Shown here piece by piece: positions 49,116 through 58,291 of a stretch of 64,000 bases of DNA. Both the position numbers and the translations under genes were made by a program. The notes beneath the pieces were generated by a model. It saw only the letters and a program-made list of their open reading frames with translations, was not told where the DNA came from and searched no databases. The DNA comes from Thiothrix lacustris DSM 21227 (lineage in GTDB: Bacteria; Pseudomonadota; Gammaproteobacteria; Thiotrichales; Thiotrichaceae). Every line of letters starts with the position of its first letter. Position 1 is the first letter of the stretch. The stretch spans positions 1-64,000 of the forward strand of contig NZ_JHYQ01000017.1 of NCBI RefSeq assembly GCF_000621325.1, given 5' to 3'.

Positions 49116-49349
49116 ATGAAAGGGAAAGGAATCCTGTTGAATATTGTATTTTGGATGTCGTTAAGTGGGGTAGCGCCTGTGACGGCTGCCGACACGGCTG
49201 ATGATATTGCAACCATGCTCACATGGTGGGATGAGGTCGGCAGCGACTGGGAAAAAGCTGAAGCCTTCATTGAATTTGCCGGTACGGAGAAGGAGTACCA
49301 GTTGGCAAATAACACAGTTGAGAGCGGTGATGAACAACAGCAGCAATAA
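49116..49349 (+). CDS. Small exported protein (77 aa) of the ECF operon
   Basis: AAGGAG is followed by ATG GTG ATG; the third codon at 49116 is chosen for spacing. A signal peptide (residues 1-24, MKGKGILLNIVFWMSLSGVA) precedes a short acidic mature part with tandem Trp (LTWWDEVGSDWEKAEAFIEF). It overlaps the start of the DUF3106 gene by 20 bases. No family recognised. Confidence 0.55.
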   Translation: MKGKGILLNIVFWMSLSGVAPVTAADTADDIATMLTWWDEVGSDWEKAEAFIEFAGTEKEYQLANNTVESGDEQQQQ

Positions 49350-49812
49350 CAGTCATTTTATCGGTTTTCTGGTGGTGTTATTGGTAGCCCTGACGCTACT
49401 GTTGGCGAGTGGGAATGTAATGGCAGGATCGGTCAAGTGGGAAGCGTTGAGCAATACTGAGCAGTCTGTATTGAAGGCTTTTCAAGGTGAATGGGAGTCT
49501 TTGCCAGAGAAAACCCAAGGAAGTTTACGGCGTTGGGCGGCAAAACCTGCCGCAGAACGGGTGAGGATCAAGCAACGTTTCAATGATTGGAGCAAACTTT
49601 CTGAGCCACAACAAAAAAATCTTACCAAGCAATTGAAACGTTATCGTGCAATGTCGGTCGAACAGAAAGTGCGCATTAAGCAATGGCATGGGTGGGTTAA
49701 GAAATTACCAGAAACGGAGCGTAAAAAATTACGTGAAGAATGGAAAAACATGAGTGATGTTGAGCGTAAAGCCTATATGAAAGTGTTACAAGAAAAATAC
49801 GGTGGGCGTTAG
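49330..49812 (+). CDS. DUF3106 exported protein
   Basis: A hydrophobic N-terminal segment (HFIGFLVVLLVALTLLLASG) ends in a signal cleavage-like site VMAGS. The rest is three to four repeats of a W-x2-L-x2 pattern characteristic of DUF3106 (KWEALSNTEQSVLKAFQGEW; RFNDWSKLSEPQQKNLTKQL; EWKNMSDVERKAYMKVL), rich in Lys, Glu and Trp. It is probably periplasmic and lies at the end of the sigma operon. Confidence 0.82.
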   Translation: MNNSSNNSHFIGFLVVLLVALTLLLASGNVMAGSVKWEALSNTEQSVLKAFQGEWESLPEKTQGSLRRWAAKPAAERVRIKQRFNDWSKLSEPQQKNLTKQLKRYRAMSVEQKVRIKQWHGWVKKLPETERKKLREEWKNMSDVERKAYMKVLQEKYGGR

Positions 49813-49876
49813 GTATTCTGAAAAATAAATCAATGATGGTTAATTGTTTTGTATTTTTATCAAGACATTCAGGATT

Positions 49877-49968
49877 CGTTAAGGTTAAGTTTTATTCACT
49901 GCGTTTTATTTTTGCATTATTTTCATGGGAAACAAGATCTTGAGCTGCTTGTTAAGTTTACGTTAAGG
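49877..49968. repeat. CGTTAAGG direct repeat upstream of rpoS
   Basis: CGTTAAGG is at 49877-49884 and 49961-49968, 84 bases apart (eight helical turns). Further GTTAAG or TTAAG copies lie beside each. This is in the AT-rich 320-base stretch before rpoS and may be an activator site pair; no other gene is seen in the stretch. Confidence 0.35.
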
Positions 49969-50131
49969 TCTTTTAGTTGATGTAGATTTGTGCTAATGTG
50001 TGACCATAATAATTTTTCGAGTGTTTATCCCGATGGGGTGGAAATACTTATACTGTTTGCGGTATAAGGATTTTTTGTTTATGCAGAAAGTATTTGAAGG
50101 TGTGAACACCTTTATAAAAGGAGCCTCTGGA

Positions 50132-51163
50132 ATGCCAAGATCACAGACCCATACATCTGGCCAGAAAGTTATGCCTTCCATGTCAGCTGATGCCTTGGAT
50201 GTTGATATATTAGATGCTGCTGAGCTGGAAGATGATCTTGATGAAGGTAGTCTCAGCGATGATTTATCTGATGCTGATGAAGCGTCAAACTCTCCTGAAA
50301 TTGCTACGGTAGTGGTTTCTTCTGGTGAAGTTGATGCTACTCAAATGTATTTGCGGGAAATTGAATTTTCGTCCTTATTAACACCAGAAGAAGAAGTTCT
50401 ATATGGTCGTCTTGCGCGTAAAGGTGATGAGTTCGGTCGTAAGAAAATGATTACCTGTAATTTACGTCTGGTGGTGAAAATTGCCCGTCGCTATATGAAT
50501 AGGGGATTACCTTTGCCTGACTTGATTGAAGAGGGTAATTTAGGTTTGATCCATGCGGTAGAAAAGTTTGACCCAGAACGTGGTTTTCGTTTCTCCACTT
50601 ATGCGACGTGGTGGATTCGTCAAAATATTGAACGTGCCTTGATGAATCAAACACGTACTATTCGTCTTCCCATACACGTCAACAAAGAGCTGAATGCGTA
50701 CATGCGCAAGATGCGGGAGATGACTCAGAAGTTGGGTTATGAGCCTTCGTTGCCAGAAGTAGCGGAAGCGCTTGATAAGCCAGTTGAAGTGTTACGCAAG
50801 CTGCTGGATTTCAATGAACGCATTACCTCACTGGATGTGACTGTGGGAAAAGATAGCGATAGCCCGCTAGTGGATTTTGTGAGTGCAGAAACCAGTGATG
50901 AGCCCGATAGTAAGTTGGAAGAAGAAGATATTACCCAATCAGTCGACAACTGGTTAGGTCAATTGGAGTTTAAGCAAAAAGAAGTGATTATTCGCCGTTT
51001 CGGATTGCATGGCCATGAACGCGCCACCTTAGAACAGGTAGGCGAGGCACTCGGCCTGACTCGTGAACGTGTACGTCAGATTCAAATGGATGCACTTAAA
51101 CGTTTGCGTCGTATCCTTGAGAACAAGGGCTTATCTTGTGAGAATTTGCTAGGCATTCACTAA
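50132..51163 (+). CDS. rpoS: RNA polymerase sigma factor RpoS
   Basis: The 343-residue protein has an acidic N-terminus, region 1.2 ([20 protein letters not shown]), region 2 ([57 protein letters not shown]), region 3 and region 4 ([39 protein letters not shown]), of RpoS type. AAAGGAG eight bases upstream supports the start at 50132; an in-frame ATG 17 codons earlier exists. It directs stationary-phase and stress transcription. No nlpD or pcm lies adjacent, unlike E. coli. Confidence 0.9.
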   Translation: MPRSQTHTSGQKVMPSMSADALDVDILDAAELEDDLDEGSLSDDLSDADEASNSPEIATVVVSSGEVDATQMYLREIEFSSLLTPEEEVLYGRLARKGDEFGRKKMITCNLRLVVKIARRYMNRGLPLPDLIEEGNLGLIHAVEKFDPERGFRFSTYATWWIRQNIERALMNQTRTIRLPIHVNKELNAYMRKMREMTQKLGYEPSLPEVAEALDKPVEVLRKLLDFNERITSLDVTVGKDSDSPLVDFVSAETSDEPDSKLEEEDITQSVDNWLGQLEFKQKEVIIRRFGLHGHERATLEQVGEALGLTRERVRQIQMDALKRLRRILENKGLSCENLLGIH

Positions 51164-51531
51164 TCCAGAAAAAATGCCGCCGCTACGCGCCTTGCCTCAG
51201 ACAACAATACATTATAAGTTCGGCAGGCCGCAGCGGTGGTCATTACTTCAAAACCAACACCGTGTTGCACCAACGCCTTCCATATTTCTGGTGTGGGGAA
51301 ATGCTGATTTCCCCCCGTGCCAATCAAAATAACCTCTGCCTCAATGTCGAATAAGGCTTGCAAATGTTCGGGTTGTAATGCCTGGATGGACTGGGGTTGC
51401 CAGTCGCTAATCAGGGCTTGCGGCCCAATCAGGAAGCTGTTGGTCAGCTTGTCCTGATTGACACGAACCCAGTCTTTGTCATAACCAGTGATGCGGTAAC
51501 TGGCTCCGCCCATGTCTTCACTAAACTTCAT
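51160..51531 (-). CDS. Mth938-domain (DUF498/NDUFAF3-like) protein
   Basis: The 123-residue protein matches Mth938-domain proteins: [50 protein letters not shown] and [20 protein letters not shown]. These are often near respiratory or envelope genes; the biochemical role is unclear. GGAG lies five bases before the ATG at 51531; an ATG four codons earlier is also possible. It converges on rpoS with a 4-base overlap of ends. Confidence 0.85.
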   Translation of the reverse strand: MKFSEDMGGASYRITGYDKDWVRVNQDKLTNSFLIGPQALISDWQPQSIQALQPEHLQALFDIEAEVILIGTGGNQHFPTPEIWKALVQHGVGFEVMTTAAACRTYNVLLSEARRVAAAFFLD

Positions 51532-51618
51532 TTCCGCTCCCATAGCCTTTTCTGTAATTGACAGTCTGCATGGTGAATTGTAATGTGGCTGGCATTAGCA
51601 ATCAGGACATTCAGAACC

Positions 51619-52812
51619 GTGCAGGACGATTTTCAAAGAATAAACCGGCTTCCAACCTACGTGTTCAAAATCACGGACGCTCTCAAGCGGGAAGCACGTG
51701 CCAAGGGCGAAGATATTATCGACTTTGGGATGGGCAACCCTGACCAGCCGACCCCTAAACACATTGTAGACAAATTGGTAGAAGCGGCGCAACGCGGTGA
51801 CACGCATCGTTATTCGATGTCGCGTGGCATTCCGCGTTTACGCAAGGCTATCAGCAATTGGTACAAACGCAAATTTGACGTGGACATTGACCCGGAAACC
51901 GAAGCCATTGTCACCATCGGCTCGAAAGAGGGACTGGCGCATTTGGCGCTGGCGACCTTGAGCCGAGGCGATACCGTGCTGGTTCCCAACCCGGCGTACC
52001 CAATCCATCCCTATGGCAGCATTATTGCAGACGCGGATATTCGCCATGTGCCCTTGGTGGAAGGCAAAGATTTCTTTGAGGAGCTGGAGGCAGCAATCAA
52101 GAATTCTTGGCCAAAACCCAAGATGCTGATCATCAATTTCCCCGCCAACCCGACCGGGCAGTGCGTGGATTTGGAGTTCTTCGAGCGCGTGATCAAGGTT
52201 GCCAAAGAGCATGATGTCTGGGTTATCCACGACATTGCTTACGGTGAAATCTGTTTCGATGGCTATGAAGCGCCGTCGATTCTGCAAGTGCCGGGTGCGA
52301 AAGACATTGCTGTGGAATTCTATTCCCTGTCCAAAACCTACAATATGCCCGGTTGGCGCGTAGGTTTCATGTGCGGCAACCCGGTATTGGTGAAAGCGCT
52401 GGAGCGTATCAAATCGTATCTCGACTACGGTATGTTTGCGCCGATCCAGATTGCTGCGATTGCTGCGCTGGAAGGGCCACAAGATTGCGTCAAGGAAATC
52501 AGCGCGATGTATGAAAGCCGCCGCAATGTGTTATGCGATGGTTTGAATGCAGCCGGTTGGGCCGTTGAACGCCCCAAGGCCAGCATGTTCGTCTGGGCTA
52601 AAATCCCTGAACACTATGCGGCGATGGGTTCGCTGGAATTCGCTAAAAAATTGTTAAAAGAGGCACAAGTTGCCGTATCGCCGGGGATTGGTTTCGGTGA
52701 ATACGGTGACGACCATGTGCGTTTCAGCCTGATCGAAAACGAACACCGTACCCGTCAGGCTATTCGCAATATCAAACAAATGTTTCGTAAAGATCAAGGT
52801 TTAAAGGAGTGA
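51619..52812 (+). CDS. alaC: Alanine/glutamate-pyruvate aminotransferase, AlaC-like
   Basis: The GTG at 51619 gives a start [20 protein letters not shown] that aligns with the AlaC N-terminus; ATG 51583 would add 12 residues. PLP-fold residues are clear: [23 protein letters not shown], lysine in [16 protein letters not shown] and [14 protein letters not shown]. It transaminates pyruvate and alanine or related acids. It lies two bases upstream of hom, so the three amino-acid genes form an operon. Confidence 0.87.
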   Translation: MQDDFQRINRLPTYVFKITDALKREARAKGEDIIDFGMGNPDQPTPKHIVDKLVEAAQRGDTHRYSMSRGIPRLRKAISNWYKRKFDVDIDPETEAIVTIGSKEGLAHLALATLSRGDTVLVPNPAYPIHPYGSIIADADIRHVPLVEGKDFFEELEAAIKNSWPKPKMLIINFPANPTGQCVDLEFFERVIKVAKEHDVWVIHDIAYGEICFDGYEAPSILQVPGAKDIAVEFYSLSKTYNMPGWRVGFMCGNPVLVKALERIKSYLDYGMFAPIQIAAIAALEGPQDCVKEISAMYESRRNVLCDGLNAAGWAVERPKASMFVWAKIPEHYAAMGSLEFAKKLLKEAQVAVSPGIGFGEYGDDHVRFSLIENEHRTRQAIRNIKQMFRKDQGLKE

Positions 52813-52814
52813 GC

Positions 52815-54125
52815 ATGGATCCCGTCAAGGTTGGCCTGCTGGGGCTGGGGACTGTCGGTGGCGGTACTGCCATTGTATTGAAGCGTAACGCGGAAGAAAT
52901 CGCCCGCCGTGCCGGTCGCGGCATTGTGATTGATTATGCCGCCAACCTTGACCTCAGCCGTGCTGAAGAGCTGGGTTTGGGCAGTGTGCGCCTGACGCAA
53001 GACGCCTTCGAGGTGGTTAACGACCCGGATATTCAGATCGTAGTTGAACTGATTGGCGGCTATACCGTGGCACGCGACTTGGTGTTGCAGGCTATCCGTA
53101 ACGGCAAGCACGTCGTCACGGCTAATAAGGCACTGATTGCGCTGCACGGCAATGAGATTTTCGCGGCGGCGCAAGAGCAGGGCGTTGTGGTGGCGTTTGA
53201 AGCTGCCGTTGCGGGTGGTATTCCGGTGATCAAGGCCGTGCGTGAAGGCTTGGCTGCCAACCGTATTGAATGGCTGGCGGGTATCATCAACGGCACGGGT
53301 AACTTCATCCTGACTGAAATGCGCGACAAAGGCCGGGCGTTTGCCGATGTATTGGCTGAAGCACAAGCGCTGGGCTATGCCGAAGCTGACCCGACTTTCG
53401 ACGTGGAAGGCATTGATGCAGGCCATAAACTGACCATTTTGTCTTCCATCGCGTTTGGTATTCCGCTGCAATTCAAGCAAACCTATACCGAAGGCATCAC
53501 CAAAATCACTGCTGAAGACGTGACCTATGCCACTGAGCTGGGTTATCGCATCAAGCATTTGGGGATTGCACGGCGTACACCTAAAGGCATCGAACAGCGC
53601 GTACACCCGACCCTGATTCCACACCGCCGTCTGATTGCGAATGTGGACGGGGTAATGAATGCGGTATTGGTGCAAGGTGATGCAGTCGGTCCAACGCTGT
53701 ATTACGGCGCAGGTGCAGGCGCTGAACCCACCGCTTCCGCCGTGATTGCCGATCTGGTCGACGTGACCCGTGCGCTGACGGCTGACCCGGAAAACCGTGT
53801 GCCGCATCTGGCCTTCCAGTCTGGTCAGCTTGCCGATACGGTTATCCTGCCGATTGAAGAAGTGGAAACGGCGTTCTACCTGCGTATGTGTGCGCTGGAT
53901 CGCCCCGGTGTGTTGGCGGATGTGACCCGAATTCTGGGTGATCGCCACATCAGTATCGAAGCCTTCATCCAGAAAGAACCAAGCAGCGGCGTGGACAAGG
54001 TGGACATCATCATGCTGACCCAGCGGGTACGCGAAGGCAATATGAACGAAGCGATTGCGGCGATTGAAGCGCTGGAGGCTATCTGTAGCAGCGTTACCCG
54101 TATCCGCGTAGAGACTTTGGGCTGA
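52815..54125 (+). CDS. hom: Homoserine dehydrogenase
   Basis: The 436-residue protein has the NAD(P) motif VGLLGLGTVGGGTA, the catalytic core NKALIALHGNEIF, AAVAGGIPVIKAVREGLAAN and NFILTEMRDKGR, and a C-terminal ACT domain (FYLRMCALDRPGVLADVTRI). It reduces aspartate semialdehyde to homoserine. The ACT domain implies feedback control by threonine. AAGGAG lies before the ATG. It is monofunctional, without aspartokinase. Confidence 0.96.
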   Translation: MDPVKVGLLGLGTVGGGTAIVLKRNAEEIARRAGRGIVIDYAANLDLSRAEELGLGSVRLTQDAFEVVNDPDIQIVVELIGGYTVARDLVLQAIRNGKHVVTANKALIALHGNEIFAAAQEQGVVVAFEAAVAGGIPVIKAVREGLAANRIEWLAGIINGTGNFILTEMRDKGRAFADVLAEAQALGYAEADPTFDVEGIDAGHKLTILSSIAFGIPLQFKQTYTEGITKITAEDVTYATELGYRIKHLGIARRTPKGIEQRVHPTLIPHRRLIANVDGVMNAVLVQGDAVGPTLYYGAGAGAEPTASAVIADLVDVTRALTADPENRVPHLAFQSGQLADTVILPIEEVETAFYLRMCALDRPGVLADVTRILGDRHISIEAFIQKEPSSGVDKVDIIMLTQRVREGNMNEAIAAIEALEAICSSVTRIRVETLG

Positions 54126-54129
54126 GACT

Positions 54130-55575
54130 ATGAAATACCTGTCAACTCGCGGGCAATCGCCTGCGCAATCTTTCAGTGAAATCCTGCTAGGCGGCCTCGC
54201 GCCGGATGGCGGGCTGTATTTGCCGGAAACGTACCCGCATTTCAGTGCTGATGATTTGAACCGAATGCGCGGCATGAATTACCGCGAACTGGCATTTGAA
54301 GTGTTGTCGCGCTTTGCGACCGACATTCCGGCAGATGACCTGAAAGCCATTATCGACAAAACCTACACGGCAGACGTTTACTGCAATGTGCGTGAAGGTG
54401 AAAACGCGGAAGACATTACCCCGCTGCATACGCTGGAACCGAATCTACACCTGCTGTGCCTGTCGAATGGCCCGACCATTGCCTTCAAGGACATGGCCAT
54501 GCAGTTGCTTGGCAACCTGTTCGAGTACGTGCTGGATAAGGCGGGGCAGGATATCAATATTCTGGGGGCAACCTCAGGTGATACCGGCTCTTCGGCTGAG
54601 TATGCGATGCGTGGTAAGCACAACGTGAATGTGTTCATGTTGTCACCAAACGGCAAGATGAGCCGTTTCCAGACCGCGCAAATGTTCAGTCTGCAAGACG
54701 CGAATATTTTCAATATCGCCGTCAATGGTGTGTTTGATGATTGTCAGGACATCGTGAAAGCGGTTTCCAATGACCATGCGTTTAAGGCAGCCAATAAAAT
54801 TGGGGCGGTCAATTCGATCAACTGGGGGCGGGTTGCTGCGCAAATTGTGTACTACTTCAAAGGCTACTTTGCGGCGACTGACGACAATAGCCAGCAAGTG
54901 AGTTTTGCAGTGCCTTCCGGTAATTTCGGTAATGTGTGTGCCGGGCATATTGCGCGGATGATGGGCTTGCCGATCAAGCATTTGCTGGTTGCCACCAATG
55001 AAAACGATGTGCTGGATGAGTTTTTCCGTACCGGGGTTTATCGCCCGCGTGGTTCGGCGAATACTTACCACACCAGCAGCCCGTCGATGGATATTTCCAA
55101 AGCCTCCAACTTTGAGCGTTTCGTGTTCGATCTGGTCGGGCGTGATGGTGACAAAGTGCGTGGCTTGTGGACGGAAGTCGACAAGGGCGGGGCATTTGAT
55201 CTCGCTTCGACTACGCTCAGCGAGCAGTCTGCGTTTGCCAAAGTACCTGAGTTTGGTTTCCAGTCAGGGGCAAGCTCTCATGCCCATCGCATGGAGACTA
55301 TCCGTCACACATGGGAAACCTATGGGGTGATGATCGACACGCATACTGCCGATGGTCTGAAAGTGGCGCTGGAACAGCGTGAGGCGGATGTGCCGATGTT
55401 GGTGCTGGAAACGGCTTTACCTGCCAAGTTCGAGGATTCTATCCGCGAAGCCTTGGGGTGTGACCCGGTGCGGCCTGCAAGTATGCAAGATCTGGAAAGC
55501 CTGCCACAGCGTTTTGTGGTGATGGATGCCGATGCGGAGGCTATCAAACGCTTCTTGGTCGAAAAAACCGCGTGA
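54130..55575 (+). CDS. thrC: Threonine synthase
   Basis: The 481-residue protein starts MKYLSTRGQSPAQSFSEILL and has the PLP lysine in PTIAFKDMAMQ, the phosphate site GATSGDTGSSAEYAM and SPNGKMSRFQTAQM. It converts phosphohomoserine to threonine. It follows hom by four bases. It is the longer class of ThrC, usual in gammaproteobacteria. Confidence 0.97.
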   Translation: MKYLSTRGQSPAQSFSEILLGGLAPDGGLYLPETYPHFSADDLNRMRGMNYRELAFEVLSRFATDIPADDLKAIIDKTYTADVYCNVREGENAEDITPLHTLEPNLHLLCLSNGPTIAFKDMAMQLLGNLFEYVLDKAGQDINILGATSGDTGSSAEYAMRGKHNVNVFMLSPNGKMSRFQTAQMFSLQDANIFNIAVNGVFDDCQDIVKAVSNDHAFKAANKIGAVNSINWGRVAAQIVYYFKGYFAATDDNSQQVSFAVPSGNFGNVCAGHIARMMGLPIKHLLVATNENDVLDEFFRTGVYRPRGSANTYHTSSPSMDISKASNFERFVFDLVGRDGDKVRGLWTEVDKGGAFDLASTTLSEQSAFAKVPEFGFQSGASSHAHRMETIRHTWETYGVMIDTHTADGLKVALEQREADVPMLVLETALPAKFEDSIREALGCDPVRPASMQDLESLPQRFVVMDADAEAIKRFLVEKTA

Positions 55576-55586
55576 AATAACAAAAA

Positions 55587-55607
55587 AGGGCGTATTCAAT
55601 ACGCCCT
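55587..55607. terminator. Hairpin after thrC
   Basis: AGGGCGTATT-C-AATACGCCCT is a perfect ten-base inverted repeat with the A-run on its left. On the plus strand it has no T tail, so it is only a weak candidate for thrC termination; on the minus strand the T-run follows. Confidence 0.55.
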
Positions 55608-55622
55608 GACATAATAAATACA

Positions 55623-56315
55623 ATGGCAAATTTTAGTACTCATATTACAGTGGCAGCAGCAGGGGCTGGCTTGCTATCTGTTCTTTGCTTGCAGGTTGGC
55701 TTAGCCGACCCACAAGAGGCGTTGATGTTGGCGTTGCTTGGCACAATTGGGGGTATTTTACCGGATATTGACCTGCAACATGCTTACCCTAGCCGCATCA
55801 TGTTTTCATTATTCGGCATTATCGCCGCTTTCATGGTGGTGTTTTCCAAGAAAAATGATTTGTCGATTGTGGAGTTATGGGGCGTTGGTTTGATAACGTT
55901 TGGCATGATTCGTTTCCCAATCTGGACGGTATTTCATCAATATACCCATCACCGTGGTTCTATCCATTCATTAGTGGCAGCCGTGTTGTTTATGTTGCTA
56001 ACCACCGCGTTTGCTTACCATGTGATGGAGAAAATACCCTTTATGGCTTGGCTGTTTGGGTTGTTTGTGTTTTTGGGGTTTATACTGCATTTGCTGCTGG
56101 ATGAGCTGTATAGCGTTGATTTCATGAATACTAGAATCAAGCGCTCTTTTGGAACAGCTTTCAAAATTCTTGATTGGAAAAAACGTGAAAAATCCACCCT
56201 ATTGGTCGTCGCTACGATTCTTGCGTGGGCGATAGTGCCTGATTCCCGCGCTTTTTGGGATACGTTGTTGAGCGCTGATACCTACCGGATTATTGGCTCA
56301 CGTTTCCTGCCTTAG
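55623..56315 (+). CDS. YdjM-like (DUF457) membrane-bound metal-dependent hydrolase
   Basis: The 230-residue protein has an N-terminal SHITVAAAGAG-type start, GGILPDIDLQHAYPSRIM (metal Asp motif), HQYTHHRGSIHSLVAAVLF (His cluster) and LLLDELYSVDFM, as in the YdjM/YbcI family, with about five transmembrane segments. In E. coli ydjM is an SOS-regulated membrane gene; the reaction is unknown. It overlaps convergently by 26 bases with the deacetylase gene. Confidence 0.88.
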   Translation: MANFSTHITVAAAGAGLLSVLCLQVGLADPQEALMLALLGTIGGILPDIDLQHAYPSRIMFSLFGIIAAFMVVFSKKNDLSIVELWGVGLITFGMIRFPIWTVFHQYTHHRGSIHSLVAAVLFMLLTTAFAYHVMEKIPFMAWLFGLFVFLGFILHLLLDELYSVDFMNTRIKRSFGTAFKILDWKKREKSTLLVVATILAWAIVPDSRAFWDTLLSADTYRIIGSRFLP

Positions 56316-57129
56316 CTTCTATTTGATTGGGATAGTAGTGTTCACGGAAGGAATGGAAAGAGTAGTCTTGTAATAGTTTGTCCAGCTTGGGTTTGATACT
56401 GCCACGGCGAGCAAATTGGTGAACCGCCATCTTGAGTGGAATGGTGACTTGTTGCGAAACCTCCCGGTATTCGTGGGTATCCAGCTCGTAAGGGTGCATG
56501 TAAAAGATGCTGGTGGTGTGATTCAGATCGCGAGCTAGCCAGCGTGAGAGCCAGTAAGGATAAATGCGGAAATAGCCCCCACCCATGACCGGCAGGTTTT
56601 TGCCAAATACCCGGCTGACGCTCATTGGATAACAATCCAGCCCACGTTCGGCGATGCGTTGCAAAATACTGTCATCGGTAAACCCATAGCAACTGCGCAC
56701 GGTCGCCAGCATGATGGACGAGTCGTAAATAATCCCCCGTTCCCGCAGCGCGTCACAGTACCAGTCAAGAATATCATCCCGTACCGAGAACGTCGGGGCG
56801 CGGAAGCCGATGACTTTTTCCCCGCTGATGTCTTCCAGCAAGCCAACTGAACGTTGCATTTCGGCGCGAAATTGCGCTTCGGTCAGGTTGTAAATCATGC
56901 GGTGGCTATGGGAATGGCAGGCCAGTTCATGCCCAGCGCTGGCAATGGCTTTGATCAGGCGCGGGAATTTTTCGGCAACCATACCTTGGACAAAGAATGT
57001 GCCGGTGATGTTATGGCTGTCCAGAATATCCAGCAAACGGCTGGTGTTGCGCACCACCCGGCTGGAAACCTCCCGGTCGAAGTCATAAACTGATTGTTGC
57101 CAGTCTTCAATATCAGCCGTGAAAATCAT
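56290..57129 (-). CDS. Polysaccharide deacetylase (XrtA/PEP-CTERM-associated type)
   Basis: The 279-residue protein has the NodB fold: FTADIEDWQQ (metal Asp), GTFFVQGMVAEKFP, HELACHSHSHRMIY (metal His pair) and VIGFRAPTFSVRDDI. This DUF3473-bearing subclass is found in PEP-CTERM exopolysaccharide clusters. It removes acetyl groups from a polysaccharide. The start overlaps the glycosyltransferase stop by four bases, so the two are coupled. Confidence 0.88.
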   Translation of the reverse strand: MIFTADIEDWQQSVYDFDREVSSRVVRNTSRLLDILDSHNITGTFFVQGMVAEKFPRLIKAIASAGHELACHSHSHRMIYNLTEAQFRAEMQRSVGLLEDISGEKVIGFRAPTFSVRDDILDWYCDALRERGIIYDSSIMLATVRSCYGFTDDSILQRIAERGLDCYPMSVSRVFGKNLPVMGGGYFRIYPYWLSRWLARDLNHTTSIFYMHPYELDTHEYREVSQQVTIPLKMAVHQFARRGSIKPKLDKLLQDYSFHSFREHYYPNQIEAKAGNVSQ

Positions 57130-58274
57130 GCGGTGGCCTCTCCAGTTTCAATAGGGGTGCTGTTGGTACAAGATAGATATAGATCACCCAGAATGTCGAG
57201 GATGCGTTCCTCTGAAAACTGCTGTTTAGCATGTTCGTGGGCGGCCTTGCCCATTTGCTGGCGTTGCTCCGGGTTTTTGATGAACCAGTGCATGTGTTCC
57301 GCGAGTGCTTGCGGGGAATCAATGGGTGTTTTGAAACCTGTTTTCTGATCGATAATCGCTTCGCGGCTGCCTTTGACATCGGTACAAATGACGGGTTTGC
57401 CGGATGCCATCGGTTCGATCAGGGCACGGGGGATGCCTTCGGCAAATGAGGTGAGTAACCCGACATCAATGCTTTGGTAAAACGCGGGCATGTCGTTGCT
57501 GTATTCGACGATTTCTACCACATCAGCCAGCCCTTTTTGTTGGATGGCTGCGATGACCTCGGCTTGCAAATAGCCCTGCCCAATCAGCTTAACTTTGAAA
57601 TCGTGGGTTTTTTTCGTCAGTAATTCAACGGCATTCAGCAGTAAAGCATGGTTTTTAATGGGTTCAAAGCGTGCGACCATGCCAAACGTGGTGGGTGTTT
57701 GGCGAGGGGTAAAGTCGGGTACGAACCTGTTCAGGTTGACTCCGTTGCCCAGAAACACCATTTGCGATTCATTCAGTAACTGGTGTTCTCGCGCCAGTTC
57801 CATGTCTTCACGCAACTGGAACAGCGAATAGCGCACGGTTTTCTTCAGCACTTTTTCGATCAAGATATAGGCTTTGCGTGCCAATGAGCCGGTATTTTCT
57901 GCAATACTGTAGCCGTGGCTTTGGTAAATCCATACGGTTTTCGAGTCGAAAAATGCTAAGAAGCGTCCAACCAAGCCAGGTATGCCAAAGTGCAGGTGTA
58001 CGGCATCGTAGCCACCGTGTTTAATGGCGCGGCGCAAATTCCAAGCAGAGCGTGCCAGTTGTAATGGGTTCAGGCTGCGGTGCATGGTTTCGACTACTAC
58101 GTTCATGCCTTGTTCTTGCATGAGGGCGACTTCTGAGCCTGCGCTGCATAATACATCCACCCGCATTTTCCCAGCATGGCGCTGGTTAAGCGCGTGCGCA
58201 CGGTGGAATACCAGTGCGTAGGCTGAGCTACTGACGGTGCAAACTTCCAGAATTTTTAAGCGATTATCTTTCAT
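57126..58274 (-). CDS. Glycosyltransferase family 4 protein
   Basis: The 382-residue GT-B protein has an N-terminal acceptor domain (ILEVCTVSSSAYALVFHRAH, VHLHFGIPGLVGRFLAFF) and a C-terminal GT4 domain with FGMVARFEPIKNHALLLNAV, and the motif FAEGIPRALIEPMASGKPV with both Glu. It transfers a sugar from a nucleotide donor during exopolysaccharide synthesis. The FemAB-like gene lies 17 bases upstream and the deacetylase follows. Confidence 0.9.
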   Translation of the reverse strand: MKDNRLKILEVCTVSSSAYALVFHRAHALNQRHAGKMRVDVLCSAGSEVALMQEQGMNVVVETMHRSLNPLQLARSAWNLRRAIKHGGYDAVHLHFGIPGLVGRFLAFFDSKTVWIYQSHGYSIAENTGSLARKAYILIEKVLKKTVRYSLFQLREDMELAREHQLLNESQMVFLGNGVNLNRFVPDFTPRQTPTTFGMVARFEPIKNHALLLNAVELLTKKTHDFKVKLIGQGYLQAEVIAAIQQKGLADVVEIVEYSNDMPAFYQSIDVGLLTSFAEGIPRALIEPMASGKPVICTDVKGSREAIIDQKTGFKTPIDSPQALAEHMHWFIKNPEQRQQMGKAAHEHAKQQFSEERILDILGDLYLSCTNSTPIETGEATA

Positions 58275-58291
58275 GGGGCTGTTTTCATTAT

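Noticed and set aside
52794-54275. Long open frame of 493 codons on the minus strand opposite hom
   Set aside because: It is the antisense of homoserine dehydrogenase. The product is rich in His, Gln and Arg, matches no family, and has no ribosome site; hom is unmistakable.
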